NCBI RefSeq assembly: GCF_965199065.1
Contig: NZ_CBDAQN010000003.1
Coordinates: forward strand, 1,612,001 to 1,676,000
Length of the DNA: 64,000 nucleotides
Origin: Acidisoma sp965199065
GTDB lineage: Bacteria > Pseudomonadota > Alphaproteobacteria > Acetobacterales > Acetobacteraceae
Direction of reading: 5' to 3'
Both the position numbers and the translations under genes were made by a program. The notes under the pieces were generated by a model. That model did not search any database and was not told where the DNA came from. It saw only the letters and a program-made list of their open reading frames with translations. Shown here one piece after another: positions 8,820-20,118 of the stretch; within the stretch, counting starts at the first letter, position 1; the number at the start of each line of letters is the position of its first letter.

Positions 8820-10216
8820 ATGGCGGCCGCAATGGCGAGCACGCGGCCATCCTCGCCGCGCGGCCCGATGATCTGCAGGCCAACCGGCAATCCTTCGGCC
8901 AGGATCTCGGACCGGATCACCGCGGCGGGCGCCTGGGCGAGATTGACCGGGTAGCTGAAGCCGGCCCATTCGGTCCAGCGCTTGAGGCCCGACCCTGGCG
9001 GCACCTCGTTGCCCACAGCGAACGGCAGCACGGCGCAGGCGGGCGAGAGGGTGGCGTCATACCCGGCCAGCAGCCGGTCGAAGGCCGCACCGAAGGCGGC
9101 CCGCCGGTTCTGCGCGCGGATGAGTGACACGGCCGAGATCGTGTTGCCTTCGGCGGCTATCTCCCGCAGGCCGGGATCGACCTCCGCCAGCGCCTCAGGC
9201 GGCAGCATGGCGAGACGGGCAGCGGCTCCCGAGAACCAATGCAGGTGGAACAGCCCCAGCAGATCCTCCTCGGGCGGCAGGACAACCGGCTCCAGCAGCG
9301 CTCCGGCCTGTTCCAGACCCGCCAGCACTCGCGCGAAAGCGGCGGCGACGGCAGGATCGACCAGACCGTCCGGCGGCCTGTTCCAGACGCCGAGCCGCAG
9401 ACCCTTGAGGTGTGGCGGCGGCACCGTGTCGACCGCCGCGAAGGCGAGCGGGTTCTGGTACCAGTCTCGGAGATCACGTCCCGACATCGCCTGCAACATG
9501 AGCTGCGCGTCGGCGACGGTGCGGGTCATCGGCCCGATATGAGCCACAGTCCCAAAGGCGCTGGCGGGATAAGCCGGCACGCGGCTGAAAGTCGGCTTGT
9601 GGCCGACGATGCCGGTGAAGGCGGCCGGAACCCGGATCGATCCACCTCCGTCAGTGCCGAGATGCAATGCACCGGCACCGGTCGCCGCGGCGACGGCCGC
9701 TCCCCCCGAGGAACCGCCGGGCGTCACGTCCGCATTCCACGGGTTGCGGGTAATGCCTGTAAGCGGGCTGTCGGTCAGCGCCTTCCAGCCGAACTCGGGC
9801 GTGGTGGTGATCCCGATGAACACCGCGCCCGCGGCCCGCAGCAGGGCGACCGACGGCGCATCCTCAACGCAATCCGTTCCGGGCGCGCGCGAGCCGTAGC
9901 GCGTCACGCCGCCTTCGACCCAGACGATGTCCTTGATTGTGGTCGGAACGCCGTCGAGCGGCCCGAGCGGCTTCCCGGCCCGCCAGCGCTGCTCGGAGAG
10001 AGCGGCGGCCGCGATCGCTGGCTCATGTTCGATGCGCACGAAAGCGTTGAACTTGCGCTGAACGACCTCTGCCCGCACGAGCGCGGCGTGTATGACCTCC
10101 ACCGGAGACGCCTCACCCTTAGCGTAGAGCTGGATGAGCGCCGTCGCCGGCAGCCGGCACAGATCGTCGGCGTCGGCTAGAGGATCACGCGCCTGGGGAT
10201 CAACCGGCTGCGACAT
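8807..10216 (-). CDS. amidase-signature family amidase
   Basis: 469-residue amidase with the Ser-cisSer-Lys triad: Lys95 (TTIKDI), Ser169 (GGSSGG) and Ser193 (GTDGGGSIR), with the standard 24-residue spacing between the serines. It lacks the allophanate C-domain. The substrate is not predictable; family members hydrolyse aliphatic or aryl amides. The frame ends in hydrophobic sequence resembling other amidases (GLPVGLQIIGP). It starts 16 bp after the rho stop on the same strand, so it is probably read through from rho, an unusual neighbour for rho. Confidence 0.88.
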   Translation of the reverse strand: MSQPVDPQARDPLADADDLCRLPATALIQLYAKGEASPVEVIHAALVRAEVVQRKFNAFVRIEHEPAIAAAALSEQRWRAGKPLGPLDGVPTTIKDIVWVEGGVTRYGSRAPGTDCVEDAPSVALLRAAGAVFIGITTTPEFGWKALTDSPLTGITRNPWNADVTPGGSSGGAAVAAATGAGALHLGTDGGGSIRVPAAFTGIVGHKPTFSRVPAYPASAFGTVAHIGPMTRTVADAQLMLQAMSGRDLRDWYQNPLAFAAVDTVPPPHLKGLRLGVWNRPPDGLVDPAVAAAFARVLAGLEQAGALLEPVVLPPEEDLLGLFHLHWFSGAAARLAMLPPEALAEVDPGLREIAAEGNTISAVSLIRAQNRRAAFGAAFDRLLAGYDATLSPACAVLPFAVGNEVPPGSGLKRWTEWAGFSYPVNLAQAPAAVIRSEILAEGLPVGLQIIGPRGEDGRVLAIAAAIQAA

Positions 10217-10232
10217 CCAACCCCCGGGTCTT

Positions 10233-11507
<1,275 letters not shown>

Positions 11508-11914
11508 AGGGACGCCTTCGGGGGAGGATGCGAATCCGCCTTCGGGAAGGCCGGACCATCGGATGATGACGTTGTGGGGGTTGCGTGGGGGTGACCAGGG
11601 CGGACATTGATCGATCGGGTGGCAGGCGTAGCCCCGGCAAAGAGGAACGCCGCACAGCGGAGGGCAGAAACCCAGCCACTCAGACTAGCGTGGATTGGAC
11701 CGGCAAGCGCCGCAAGTCAAGCCCTCTGACCACTGAAATCTCCTCGGACGACAGGCCCCAGCGGCGCACTTTAGAGTGATTGCGACTGACGGCCCCAGCC
11801 TGATAGCGTCGTTCACGCGCCCGGTCCTTTGATCTTCATCAAAGTCGGCACCGGACGAGTTAACTACTGTTTAAAATCAACGCAAACAACAAACGCGTTC
11901 GGGAGAGAAAAAAG
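11508..11914. other. 407-bp intergenic region between rho and the aldehyde dehydrogenase
   Basis: Divergent control region. The rho-proximal side (11508 to ~11780) is GC-rich leader without a convincing small gene. The aldehyde-dehydrogenase-proximal side is AT-richer and contains an FNR/FixK-type box (11829-11842), a TAAAAT -10-like hexamer (11872-11877) and a GGGAGAG ribosome-binding site just before the ATG. I see no tRNA or clear terminator here. Confidence 0.6.
11829..11842 (+). promoter_or_regulatory. FNR/FixK/Anr-type binding site
   Basis: TTGAT-CTTC-ATCAA is a perfect match to the TTGAT-N4-ATCAA consensus of Crp/Fnr-family oxygen or nitric-oxide regulators, and the symmetry extends one base each side. 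Its centre is about 79 bp before the aldehyde dehydrogenase ATG, which leaves room for a start site near -41.5 from the box centre. It suggests induction under low oxygen. The regulator is not in this window. Confidence 0.65.
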
Positions 11915-13435
<1,521 letters not shown>

Positions 13436-13443
13436 TCCGTCCA

Positions 13444-13469
13444 ACCGGGGTGGCTCGCGCCACCCCGGT
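13444..13469. terminator. bidirectional hairpin between aldehyde dehydrogenase and hemJ
   Basis: Perfect 11-bp stem ACCGGGGTGGC / GCCACCCCGGT with a 4-nt TCGC loop, lying 8 bp after the aldehyde dehydrogenase stop and 14 bp from the convergent hemJ stop. There is no strong T-tract on either side, so it may act as a Rho-assisted terminator or an RNA 3'-end stabiliser. Confidence 0.6.
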
Positions 13470-13483
13470 CCTCGGGCTTGATT

Positions 13484-13924
13484 TCAGAATGGCTTGACGA
13501 TGACCATGATCACGATGACGACCATCAGGACCGTCGGAACCTCATTGGCCATGCGGTAGAAGCGCTCCGGCCGGCGGTTGCGGTCGTTGAGGAAATCCTT
13601 GCGCCATTTGGACGTGGCACCGTGGAAGCCGCTCAGCAGCACCACCGACACCAGCTTCACGTACCACCAGCCTTGGGTCCACAAGACGTGCCCCAGCGTG
13701 AGTAACAACAGGATCCCGAACACCCAGGTCGCGATCATCGCCGGCGTCATGATCTGCTTCAGCAGCCGGCGCTCCATGACCTTGAAGCGCTCGCTCTCCT
13801 TCGACCCGACAGCCACCTGGCAATGATACACGTAGAGGCGCGGCAGATAGAACAACGCCGCCATCCACGCGATCAGACTGATGAGGTGGAACGAAAGCAC
13901 CCACGGATAAAGATGGATCAGCAT
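13484..13924 (-). CDS. hemJ: protoporphyrinogen IX oxidase HemJ
   Basis: Small membrane protein (146 residues, about four hydrophobic helices) that performs the six-electron oxidation of protoporphyrinogen IX in most alphaproteobacteria. The ATG at 13924 gives the usual N-terminus, with conserved His13 in LSFHLI and a conserved Arg near YLPRLYVYH. The longer upstream frame runs through the HAD gene and is not used. It starts 10 nt after the HAD stop with a GAGGG ribosome-binding site, so it is the last gene of hemE-hemH-HAD-hemJ. Confidence 0.9.
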   Translation of the reverse strand: MLIHLYPWVLSFHLISLIAWMAALFYLPRLYVYHCQVAVGSKESERFKVMERRLLKQIMTPAMIATWVFGILLLLTLGHVLWTQGWWYVKLVSVVLLSGFHGATSKWRKDFLNDRNRRPERFYRMANEVPTVLMVVIVIMVIVKPF

Positions 13925-13934
13925 GCCCCAGCCC

Positions 13935-14654
13935 TCAGCAGGCCTGGGCCATCGGCTTGCCGATGCCGAGAAGTGTCGGTAGCTCCGCCATATCCTTGAA
14001 TACGCCGGCACCCTCGGCCGCGAGTTCGACGCCCGAGCCATGCGGGCTGAAACCGAGGCAGGTCATTCCCGCAAGCCGCGCCGCCCGCGAACCGGGGATG
14101 GAATCCTCGATCACCACGCATCGCGCGGGCGGCACACCGCCCGCCCCCGCCGCCGCTAAAAACAGATGCGGATCGGGCTTTCCGTTCAATCCGATGCGCG
14201 TCATGTCCTCGGCGCTGTGCTGACGTCCGCCGACCAGCTCCACCAAGCCCGTCCGAGCGAACTTCACCGCCATCTCGTTGTGGCTGGAGTTCGAGGCCAC
14301 CCGCCATGGAATGCCGGCCTCCGTCAGACGCTCCAGCGCCTCGGCAGCACCCGGGATAGCCGACACATCCTCCGCCAGCGCCAGGATCATGGCGGCCGAG
14401 AAGTCCGTGGCGAACGCGCCCGGCACCGGCCGGCCGATCACCGCCTCGGTCTTCGCAATGATGTCCCGCAGCGACGTGCCCAGGAACACGGTTTCGCATT
14501 CCTCGGGCGAGATCATCCAGCCGATCCGCTGGAGTTCCCGGGACAGGACGATGCTGGCCACGCCCTCGCTGTCGATCAGCACGCCGTCGCAGTCGAAAAT
14601 GACCAGCTCGATCGGTTGATCGCGCCTCGCCAGCACCTCACGAGCCGTCAACAT
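13935..14654 (-). CDS. HAD-superfamily hydrolase, phosphoglycolate/beta-phosphoglucomutase type
   Basis: 239 residues. Motif I is DCDGVLID (21-28, Asp21 nucleophile and Asp23), motif II is the Ser in VASNSS, motif III is the Lys in GKPDPHLF, and motif IV is VIEDSIPG. A helical cap lies between motifs I and II. It probably dephosphorylates a small sugar phosphate; the substrate is unknown. It overlaps the hemH 3' end by 7 bp and precedes hemJ by 10 nt, so it is embedded in the haem operon. Confidence 0.85.
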   Translation of the reverse strand: MLTAREVLARRDQPIELVIFDCDGVLIDSEGVASIVLSRELQRIGWMISPEECETVFLGTSLRDIIAKTEAVIGRPVPGAFATDFSAAMILALAEDVSAIPGAAEALERLTEAGIPWRVASNSSHNEMAVKFARTGLVELVGGRQHSAEDMTRIGLNGKPDPHLFLAAAGAGGVPPARCVVIEDSIPGSRAARLAGMTCLGFSPHGSGVELAAEGAGVFKDMAELPTLLGIGKPMAQAC

Positions 14655-15790
14655 ACAGCGGTTTCGATCCTGGCGCGGTCGGCTGAGAAAGGATGCCCGG
14701 CACGGGCAAAGGGGCAGTCGCTGTGCCTCTCCGGGCAGGCGCGGCCGTCGCCCGCGCTGCAGAGCCCGGCACCGTGTTCGCGGGCCGCCCGAGCCAGATG
14801 GGCGAGCGCCGAGATGAACCCCGGATCGTCATTCTGCACCGGTGCCCGGAAGTAGCCCGGCACCCCGCTCTTCTCGGCGAGCTCACGATACTCCATGTCG
14901 AGTTCGACCAGCGTCTCGGAATGGTCCGAGACGAAGGCCACAGGCACCACCACGACGGCGCAACCGTCCCGCCCGGCCTCGACCACCGCCTCGTCCGTGC
15001 TCGGCCCCAGCCACTTCTGCGGCGTCGCGCGGGACTGGAAGCAGACAACGCCGTCGATCTCGGGGTCGCGCAGGAAGCGGCGCAACGAGGCAACGTAGGC
15101 CTCGATCTGGAACTGGTAGGGGTCGCCGCGGTCGACGATGGTCTGCGGCAGGCCATGAGCGGAGAACAGAACCCGGAGCGGCACCCCGGGCGGCAGCGCG
15201 GCGCGGGCTGCGTCTATAGTCGCCTGCACGATGTCGGCCGCGTTGGCCGCGATCCGGTCGTCATTGAACCAGCAGCAGAGCGTGGTGGTGGTCGCGACGA
15301 GATCGACGCGGGCCGCGGCCTCTCGCCACGCGCTCAGGGAACTCCCCGTCGTCGTGGTGGAGAAATGAGGGTAGAGCGGCAGCAACAACACCTCATCCGG
15401 TGCCCAGTCGCGCACCGCGCGCGCCGTAGCGTCGCTGAAGGGGTGCCAGTAGCGCATGGCGATGAAGCATCTCACATCCCAGTCCGGCGTCAGACTGGCC
15501 TCCAGAGCCACCGCCTGCTTCTGGGTGAGCGGCAGCAGCGGCGACCCTCCGCCCATGAGGCGGTAGTTCTCGCGGGCGGCCGGTACCCGGCGGTAGGCGA
15601 TCAGCCGGGCGAGGAACGGCCGGATGAACGGCGGCACGCGCAGGATGGCCGGGTCGGTGAACAGGTTGAGCAGGAACGGTTTCACCGCCTCCTGATTGTC
15701 CGGTCCGCCGAGGTTGAACAGCACGACCGCGATCCTCGGGCGTTTGCCAACCGCCAGCGTGTCGGGGGCCGAGCCGGCATAGATGTCCAC
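14648..15790 (-). CDS. hemH: ferrochelatase with cysteine-rich C-terminal tail
   Basis: Inserts Fe2+ into protoporphyrin IX. It begins with GTG (RIAVVLFNLGGPD follows) and contains the conserved FSAHGLPQ segment with the catalytic His and the VVPVAFVSDHSETLVELD segment. The C-terminus carries Cys344, Cys352, Cys359 and Cys380, spaced as in ferrochelatases that bind a [2Fe-2S] cluster, known in Caulobacter and eukaryotes. 380 residues. It starts 1 nt after the hemE stop. Confidence 0.95.
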   Translation of the reverse strand: MDIYAGSAPDTLAVGKRPRIAVVLFNLGGPDNQEAVKPFLLNLFTDPAILRVPPFIRPFLARLIAYRRVPAARENYRLMGGGSPLLPLTQKQAVALEASLTPDWDVRCFIAMRYWHPFSDATARAVRDWAPDEVLLLPLYPHFSTTTTGSSLSAWREAAARVDLVATTTTLCCWFNDDRIAANAADIVQATIDAARAALPPGVPLRVLFSAHGLPQTIVDRGDPYQFQIEAYVASLRRFLRDPEIDGVVCFQSRATPQKWLGPSTDEAVVEAGRDGCAVVVVPVAFVSDHSETLVELDMEYRELAEKSGVPGYFRAPVQNDDPGFISALAHLARAAREHGAGLCSAGDGRACPERHSDCPFARAGHPFSADRARIETAVC

Positions 15791-15791
15791 C

Positions 15792-16823
15792 TCAGCGGCC
15801 CCGCACCAGATCGACCAGCGCCGCGACGTGGGCAGGCGGTGTCGGCGGCATCACGCCGTGGCCAAGGTTGAAGACGAAGGGGCGATTGTTCATGGCGTCG
15901 AGGATAGCACGCGCTTCCCGTTCCATCACCTCCCCTCCCTGCAGGAGGGCGAAGGGATCGAGATTGCCCTGCAGCCCGGTCGCCTCGGGCACCAGCCGGC
16001 GCACCACGCGCGGGTCGGCCGCCGTGTCCATGCCGACGGTGCCGACGCCCGCTTGCTCCGCATAGGCCGCGATCATCGTTCCGGCCAGACGGGGAAAGCC
16101 AATCATTGGAACGCCGGGGTGACGCTGGCCGATGGCGGCAGCGATCCGCGCCGCCGGTCCGATCACGTGCCGCTCGAAGCCTGTGGGGGAAAGCAGCCCG
16201 GCCCAGCTGTCGAAGAGCATCACGGCCTCGGCGCCCGCCGCGATCTGCGCCGAGAGGTAGTCGATGCTGGTCTCGGTGAGCACCGCGATGAGCTGGTCGA
16301 ACGTCCCGGGGCTGGCCGCCGCCATCCGGCGCGTCTCCGCGAACTCCTTCGAGCCGCCGCCTTCGATCATGTAGCAGGCGACGGTGAACGGGGCGCCTAC
16401 GAAGCCTATCAAGGCGGTTTCGGGATGCTTCTGCGCCAGCTCGGACCGGATCAGGCCGATGGTTTCGAGTACTGGCGCCACCCTGTCGAGAAAGCGTGAC
16501 TTATCAAGCGCCAGCACTTCGTCCACAGCCCTGAGCGGGGTCAGCCTGGGCCCATGCCCTTCGGTGAAGGTGAGGTCGCGGCCGAGCGCCCACGGCAGGA
16601 TGAGAATGTCGCTGAACAGGATGGCTCCGTCCATGCCGAACCGGCGGATGGGCTGCAGCGTCGCGTCGGCAGCTCTTTTCGGATCCAGACAGAAGCTCAC
16701 AAAATCCGGCGTTTCGGCCCGCAACTGGCGGTATTCGGGCAGATAACGGCCCGCCTGGCGCATCAGCCAGATTGGTGGCGGCCAGACAGCGTCCCCACCG
16801 AGCGCCTGCAGCAGTCTTTTCAC
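15792..16823 (-). CDS. hemE: uroporphyrinogen decarboxylase
   Basis: Converts uroporphyrinogen III to coproporphyrinogen III. The signature WPPPIWLMRQAGRYLPEYR is complete near the N-terminus, followed by FCLDPKRAADATLQPIRRF and GFVGAPFTVACYM. I chose GTG 16823 (KRLLQALGG follows), which matches the family N-terminus and has GGGGAC upstream; TTG 16835 would add four residues. The gene is transcribed away from the hemE-ppsR gap and heads the haem operon. Confidence 0.96.
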   Translation of the reverse strand: MKRLLQALGGDAVWPPPIWLMRQAGRYLPEYRQLRAETPDFVSFCLDPKRAADATLQPIRRFGMDGAILFSDILILPWALGRDLTFTEGHGPRLTPLRAVDEVLALDKSRFLDRVAPVLETIGLIRSELAQKHPETALIGFVGAPFTVACYMIEGGGSKEFAETRRMAAASPGTFDQLIAVLTETSIDYLSAQIAAGAEAVMLFDSWAGLLSPTGFERHVIGPAARIAAAIGQRHPGVPMIGFPRLAGTMIAAYAEQAGVGTVGMDTAADPRVVRRLVPEATGLQGNLDPFALLQGGEVMEREARAILDAMNNRPFVFNLGHGVMPPTPPAHVAALVDLVRGR

Positions 16824-17129
16824 ATCCGTCCCCAAGAAGCCCCGAGTTCCCTAACATGTCTTAAGAAGATCTAGGAATTGTGAGATGGTAGATGGGCCGG
16901 TGAAACCTGGGGTACCCCGCGCGCCCTCACTCCATCCCCAGACTTGTCCACAGCCCTAAATTGGTTACCGCGCTGTTTTTTCTAAACAGTCCGTTAACTT
17001 CATGGTCGCCGGGCTGCGACGCGCTTCGTCTTCCACATGACACGCTCACGGTCTGCTTATCCCCGCTCCCAGGGGTGACTCTCACAATCGCCCCTCCCTT
17101 GTCCCCGGTAATCCCGATATGGTTCCGAC
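16824..17129. other. oriC: candidate chromosomal replication origin (oriC) between hemE and ppsR
   Basis: Divergent 306-bp gap. A near-consensus DnaA box TTGTCCACA is at 16944-16952, with weaker relatives TTATCCCCG (17057-17065), TTGTCCCCG (17099-17107) and ATGTCCACA (17130-17138, overlapping the ppsR start). An AT-rich stretch at 16973-17000 includes the inverted repeat CTGTTT/AAACAG and TTAAC. The hemE-flanked gap is the mapped origin in Caulobacter, and the origin is placed beside hemE in Rickettsia and Sinorhizobium. No perfect TTATCCACA box is seen, so synteny carries most of the weight. Confidence 0.6.
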
Positions 17130-18011
17130 ATGTCCACACACCGGCTCAACCTCCATCTCGTCTCCGATGCGACCGGCGAAACCCTTAACGCGATCGTCCG
17201 CGCGACGACCGTCCAGTTCGAGCATCTCACCATCATGCCGCACCGCTGGAGCCTGATCCGGACGCGGTTTCAGCTGCACCGTGTGCTGGATGGGCTGCAG
17301 ACCGAGCCTGGGCCAGTGCTGTCGAGCCTCGTGGACAAGGCGCTGCGGAGCGAACTCGATATGGCCTGCGCCAAGCTCGGCGTGCCGATCGTGCATGTGC
17401 TCGATCAGGTCATGTCGATGCTGCAGGACCATGTCGGCGAGCAGGCCGCTGCCCGCCCCGGGCGGCAATACACGCTGGACGCCGACTATTTCCGGCGCAT
17501 CGACGCCATTCATTATGTTCTCGCCCATGATGATGGCCAGGCGCAGGCCGGCATTGCCGAAGCCGACGTGGTGCTGGTGGGCGTCTCCCGTTCCTCGAAG
17601 ACGCCGACGTCCTTCTATCTGGCGAACCGGGGCATCAAGGCCGGCAACATCCCGCTGGTGCCCGGCATCGCGTTGCCGCCGGCGCTCGACAGTCCGAACT
17701 GTCCCGTCGTCGGGCTGACGCTCGATCCGCAGGCGCTCATCGACATCCGCCGCCACCGGCTGCGTATGCTCGGCACCAGCACCGTGGGCCACCACGACAG
17801 CGGCGAATACACGGACCAGGAGGCGGTGACGGCCGAGTTGCTGTGGGCCAAGCGGCTGTGCACCAGCCGGGGCTGGCCGGTGATCGACGTGAGCCGGCGC
17901 TCGATAGAGGAGACGGCGGCAACCATCATCCAGCTCATCGACGCCTGGCGGGAGCGTCAGCGGAAGGCGGCCGAAGCGCGCAAGCAGGCGGCAGCGCTTC
18001 CCCCGGCTTAA
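17130..18011 (+). CDS. ppsR: PEP synthase / pyruvate phosphate dikinase regulatory protein (DUF299)
   Basis: Bifunctional Ser/Thr kinase and Pi-dependent phosphorylase that switches PEP synthase or pyruvate phosphate dikinase off with ADP and on with phosphate. Seen: N-terminal HLVSDATGET and the P-loop GVSRSSKT (151-158) followed by PTSFYLANRG, then DVSRRSIEETA near the C-terminus. 293 residues. In alphaproteobacteria it commonly sits beside hemE at the origin. No dikinase gene is in this window, so which target it regulates cannot be told. Confidence 0.93.
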   Translation: MSTHRLNLHLVSDATGETLNAIVRATTVQFEHLTIMPHRWSLIRTRFQLHRVLDGLQTEPGPVLSSLVDKALRSELDMACAKLGVPIVHVLDQVMSMLQDHVGEQAAARPGRQYTLDADYFRRIDAIHYVLAHDDGQAQAGIAEADVVLVGVSRSSKTPTSFYLANRGIKAGNIPLVPGIALPPALDSPNCPVVGLTLDPQALIDIRRHRLRMLGTSTVGHHDSGEYTDQEAVTAELLWAKRLCTSRGWPVIDVSRRSIEETAATIIQLIDAWRERQRKAAEARKQAAALPPA

Positions 18012-18016
18012 GTCGC

Positions 18017-18511
18017 ATGCTCTCCAGCCGCGCCAAATATGCTTTACGGGCGGCCCTGGTTCTGGCCGAGGCGCAGCCGGCTGGCCGCTGGACCAGCGCG
18101 CAAACGATTGCCGAGCGCAGCAACACTCCGCGAAAGTTCCTCGAGGCCATCCTCGTTCAGCTTCGGGACGAGGGGGTGATCGAGAGCCGGCGGGGCCCTG
18201 TCGGCGGCCACAAGCTACTGAGGCCCGCTGATCAGGTGACGGTCGCGGACGTGATCCGCATCATCGACGGGCCTATCGCGTTGACCCCCTGCGCCAGCCG
18301 CACGCAGACCGGTGTCTGCCGGGACTGTCCCGATCGCCGGAGCTGCCAGCTGACGCAGTTGATGCAGCGCGTCCGAGATGCTGCCGCCGGTGTTCTGGAA
18401 GGATGTTCTCTGGCTGATCTCAATCAGCCGCCAAACTTGGCGAAAGATGTTGGCCATATCCAGGGAAACGGGATTCCGGACGGTATTTTTCCTGGCTTGC
18501 CGCGCGTGTGA
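18017..18511 (+). CDS. Rrf2-family transcriptional regulator with four cysteines
   Basis: 164 residues. An N-terminal winged helix (SSRAKYALRAAL, then SNTPRKFLEAILVQLRDEGVIESRRGPVGGHKL) is followed by Cys92, Cys101, Cys104 and Cys110, the region where IscR/NsrR/RsrR bind a [Fe-S] cluster. It probably senses iron-sulfur, redox or NO state, or the sulfur/cysteine supply as in CymR. It starts 5 nt after ppsR and is 116 bp before the flavoprotein gene. The regulated genes are not known; the following cluster is a candidate. Confidence 0.88.
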   Translation: MLSSRAKYALRAALVLAEAQPAGRWTSAQTIAERSNTPRKFLEAILVQLRDEGVIESRRGPVGGHKLLRPADQVTVADVIRIIDGPIALTPCASRTQTGVCRDCPDRRSCQLTQLMQRVRDAAAGVLEGCSLADLNQPPNLAKDVGHIQGNGIPDGIFPGLPRV

Positions 18512-18627
18512 CGGCACCGGGCTTGGTCGATAAATCTCCGCTGCGTGTGGAGACGGCGCTCGCCATTCATGTCTATGGTTTATCTATCGACGCCTCGGCT
18601 ATGGCAGGCGCGACCCGGAGGAACAGG

Positions 18628-20070
18628 ATGACCCAACAGACCATCGCCGTCGTCGGCGCCGGGTTCAGCGGCACCCTGCTGGCGCTGCATCTCATGCGGC
18701 AGTGTTCACCGAACGTCCGCATCCTGCTCACCGAACGCAACGAGCAATTTGGCCGCGGCGCCGCCTACTCCACTGGGAATTCCTCGCATCTGCTGAATGT
18801 GCCCGCCAGCCGGATGAGCGCCTTTCAGTCTCGGCCGGACGATTTTCTTGATTGGCTGCGAACCCTCCCGCCCGAGGAACGCGGCGGGATCGAGCCGTCC
18901 CCCGGCACCTTCGTGCCGCGCAGCATATTCGGGCGCTACATCGAGGACCTGCTCGCTTCCGAGATGAGATCCGCGGTGCATTGCGGGCGGGTCGACCTTA
19001 TGCGGGGCGATGTGGCCGACATCGATACCCGATCCGGTGGACTGACCCTGACCTTGGCGGATGGGACGGAGATTCCCGTCGACCGTGCCGTCCTGGCAAT
19101 CGGCAATTTCCCGCCGTCGCCACCTCCGGTCGCCGACCTGAGCTTCTACGATACGGCCGCCTATCGCCCCGACCCCTGGGCCTCGGACCTGCTCGACGGG
19201 CTCCATGCCGACGCCCCGGTTCTTCTGATCGGCACCGGCCTCACGACTGTCGACACGGTCGTGTCCCTGCTCGACCGCGGGCACCATGGCCCCATCATCG
19301 CCTTGTCCCGGAGGGGGTTGCTCCCTCACAATCACCTCAAGGGTCCATCAAAAACGGAGCTGCCGGAGAATGAGCACCTGCCGACACGGGTGAATGCGCT
19401 GGCGCGGTTTCTACGGACGCGCAGCCTCGAGGCGGACGCCGCAGGCGGGTGTTGGCAGGCGGTGATCGACGAACTCCGGCCGCTGACGACCGACATCTGG
19501 CAGACGATGACCCCGGCAGACCGCACGCGGTTCCTCCGCCATATGCGCCCCTGGTGGGATACTCACCGCCATCGCATCTCCGGGCCGGTGGCCGCGCGGA
19601 TCGCGGCGGCGCGGGATACGGGCCAGCTCACCATTATGGCCGGCCGCATCCGCGCCTATGCCCCTGGTGAGGATGGGCTGGTCGAAGTCAGCTACCTGCC
19701 GCGTTTCAAGGAGACGCTGGCATCGGTTCGCGTGGCCCGCGTCGTCAACTGTTCGGGACCGGAGAGCGACTTCGGGCGCATCCGTGACCCTCTCGTGCGG
19801 CGTCTGCTCGACAAGGGCCTGGTCCGGCCCGACCCGCTCTCTCTCGGCCTGGACGTGACGCAGAACTGCGCGTTGCTGGATCGCGACGGCGCGATCTCCC
19901 GCCGGCTTTTCGCCGTGGGGCCGGTCACCAAAGGCACCTTCTGGGAGATGACGGCGGTGCCCGACATCCGTCAGCAGGCGGAGTTCCTCGCCGGGCAGCT
20001 GGCGGCGCTGGTGCGGCCGCCGGCCCCCTCTCCGGCGGCGGCGGTCTCGGACGTCGCTTGGTCCATCTGA
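18628..20070 (+). CDS. FAD/NAD(P)-binding protein (YdhS-like, NAD_binding_9)
   Basis: 480 residues. An N-terminal dinucleotide fold with VVGAGFSGT (near residue 10) is followed by RGAAYST and LLNVPASRMSAF, typical of the YdhS/HydA-like flavoprotein group, with a second nucleotide motif LLIGTGLTTVD in the middle. The reaction is unknown. ATG 18628 has GGAGGAAC upstream and gives the family N-terminus; the frame extends to 18508 but is not needed. The Rrf2 regulator precedes it and the alpha/beta hydrolase starts 48 bp after it. Confidence 0.8.
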   Translation: MTQQTIAVVGAGFSGTLLALHLMRQCSPNVRILLTERNEQFGRGAAYSTGNSSHLLNVPASRMSAFQSRPDDFLDWLRTLPPEERGGIEPSPGTFVPRSIFGRYIEDLLASEMRSAVHCGRVDLMRGDVADIDTRSGGLTLTLADGTEIPVDRAVLAIGNFPPSPPPVADLSFYDTAAYRPDPWASDLLDGLHADAPVLLIGTGLTTVDTVVSLLDRGHHGPIIALSRRGLLPHNHLKGPSKTELPENEHLPTRVNALARFLRTRSLEADAAGGCWQAVIDELRPLTTDIWQTMTPADRTRFLRHMRPWWDTHRHRISGPVAARIAAARDTGQLTIMAGRIRAYAPGEDGLVEVSYLPRFKETLASVRVARVVNCSGPESDFGRIRDPLVRRLLDKGLVRPDPLSLGLDVTQNCALLDRDGAISRRLFAVGPVTKGTFWEMTAVPDIRQQAEFLAGQLAALVRPPAPSPAAAVSDVAWSI

Positions 20071-20118
20071 AGCCGACCGTTCGAGCCAGTCCACGCGCGT
20101 CAGGCAACGGCAGCGGTC

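Noticed and set aside
7101..8969. 622-codon minus-strand frame opposite the Aas domain
   Set aside because: Arg/His/Gly-rich composition without known motifs, lying opposite a well-conserved gene.
11508..11780. Possible small genes in the rho leader (64-codon frames on both strands)
   Set aside because: No ribosome-binding site, Arg/Ser-rich composition and no recognisable family.
16855..16875. CtrA-type TTAA half-site near the candidate origin
   Set aside because: Only a single TTAA with no second TTAA at N7, so no full CtrA box can be claimed.
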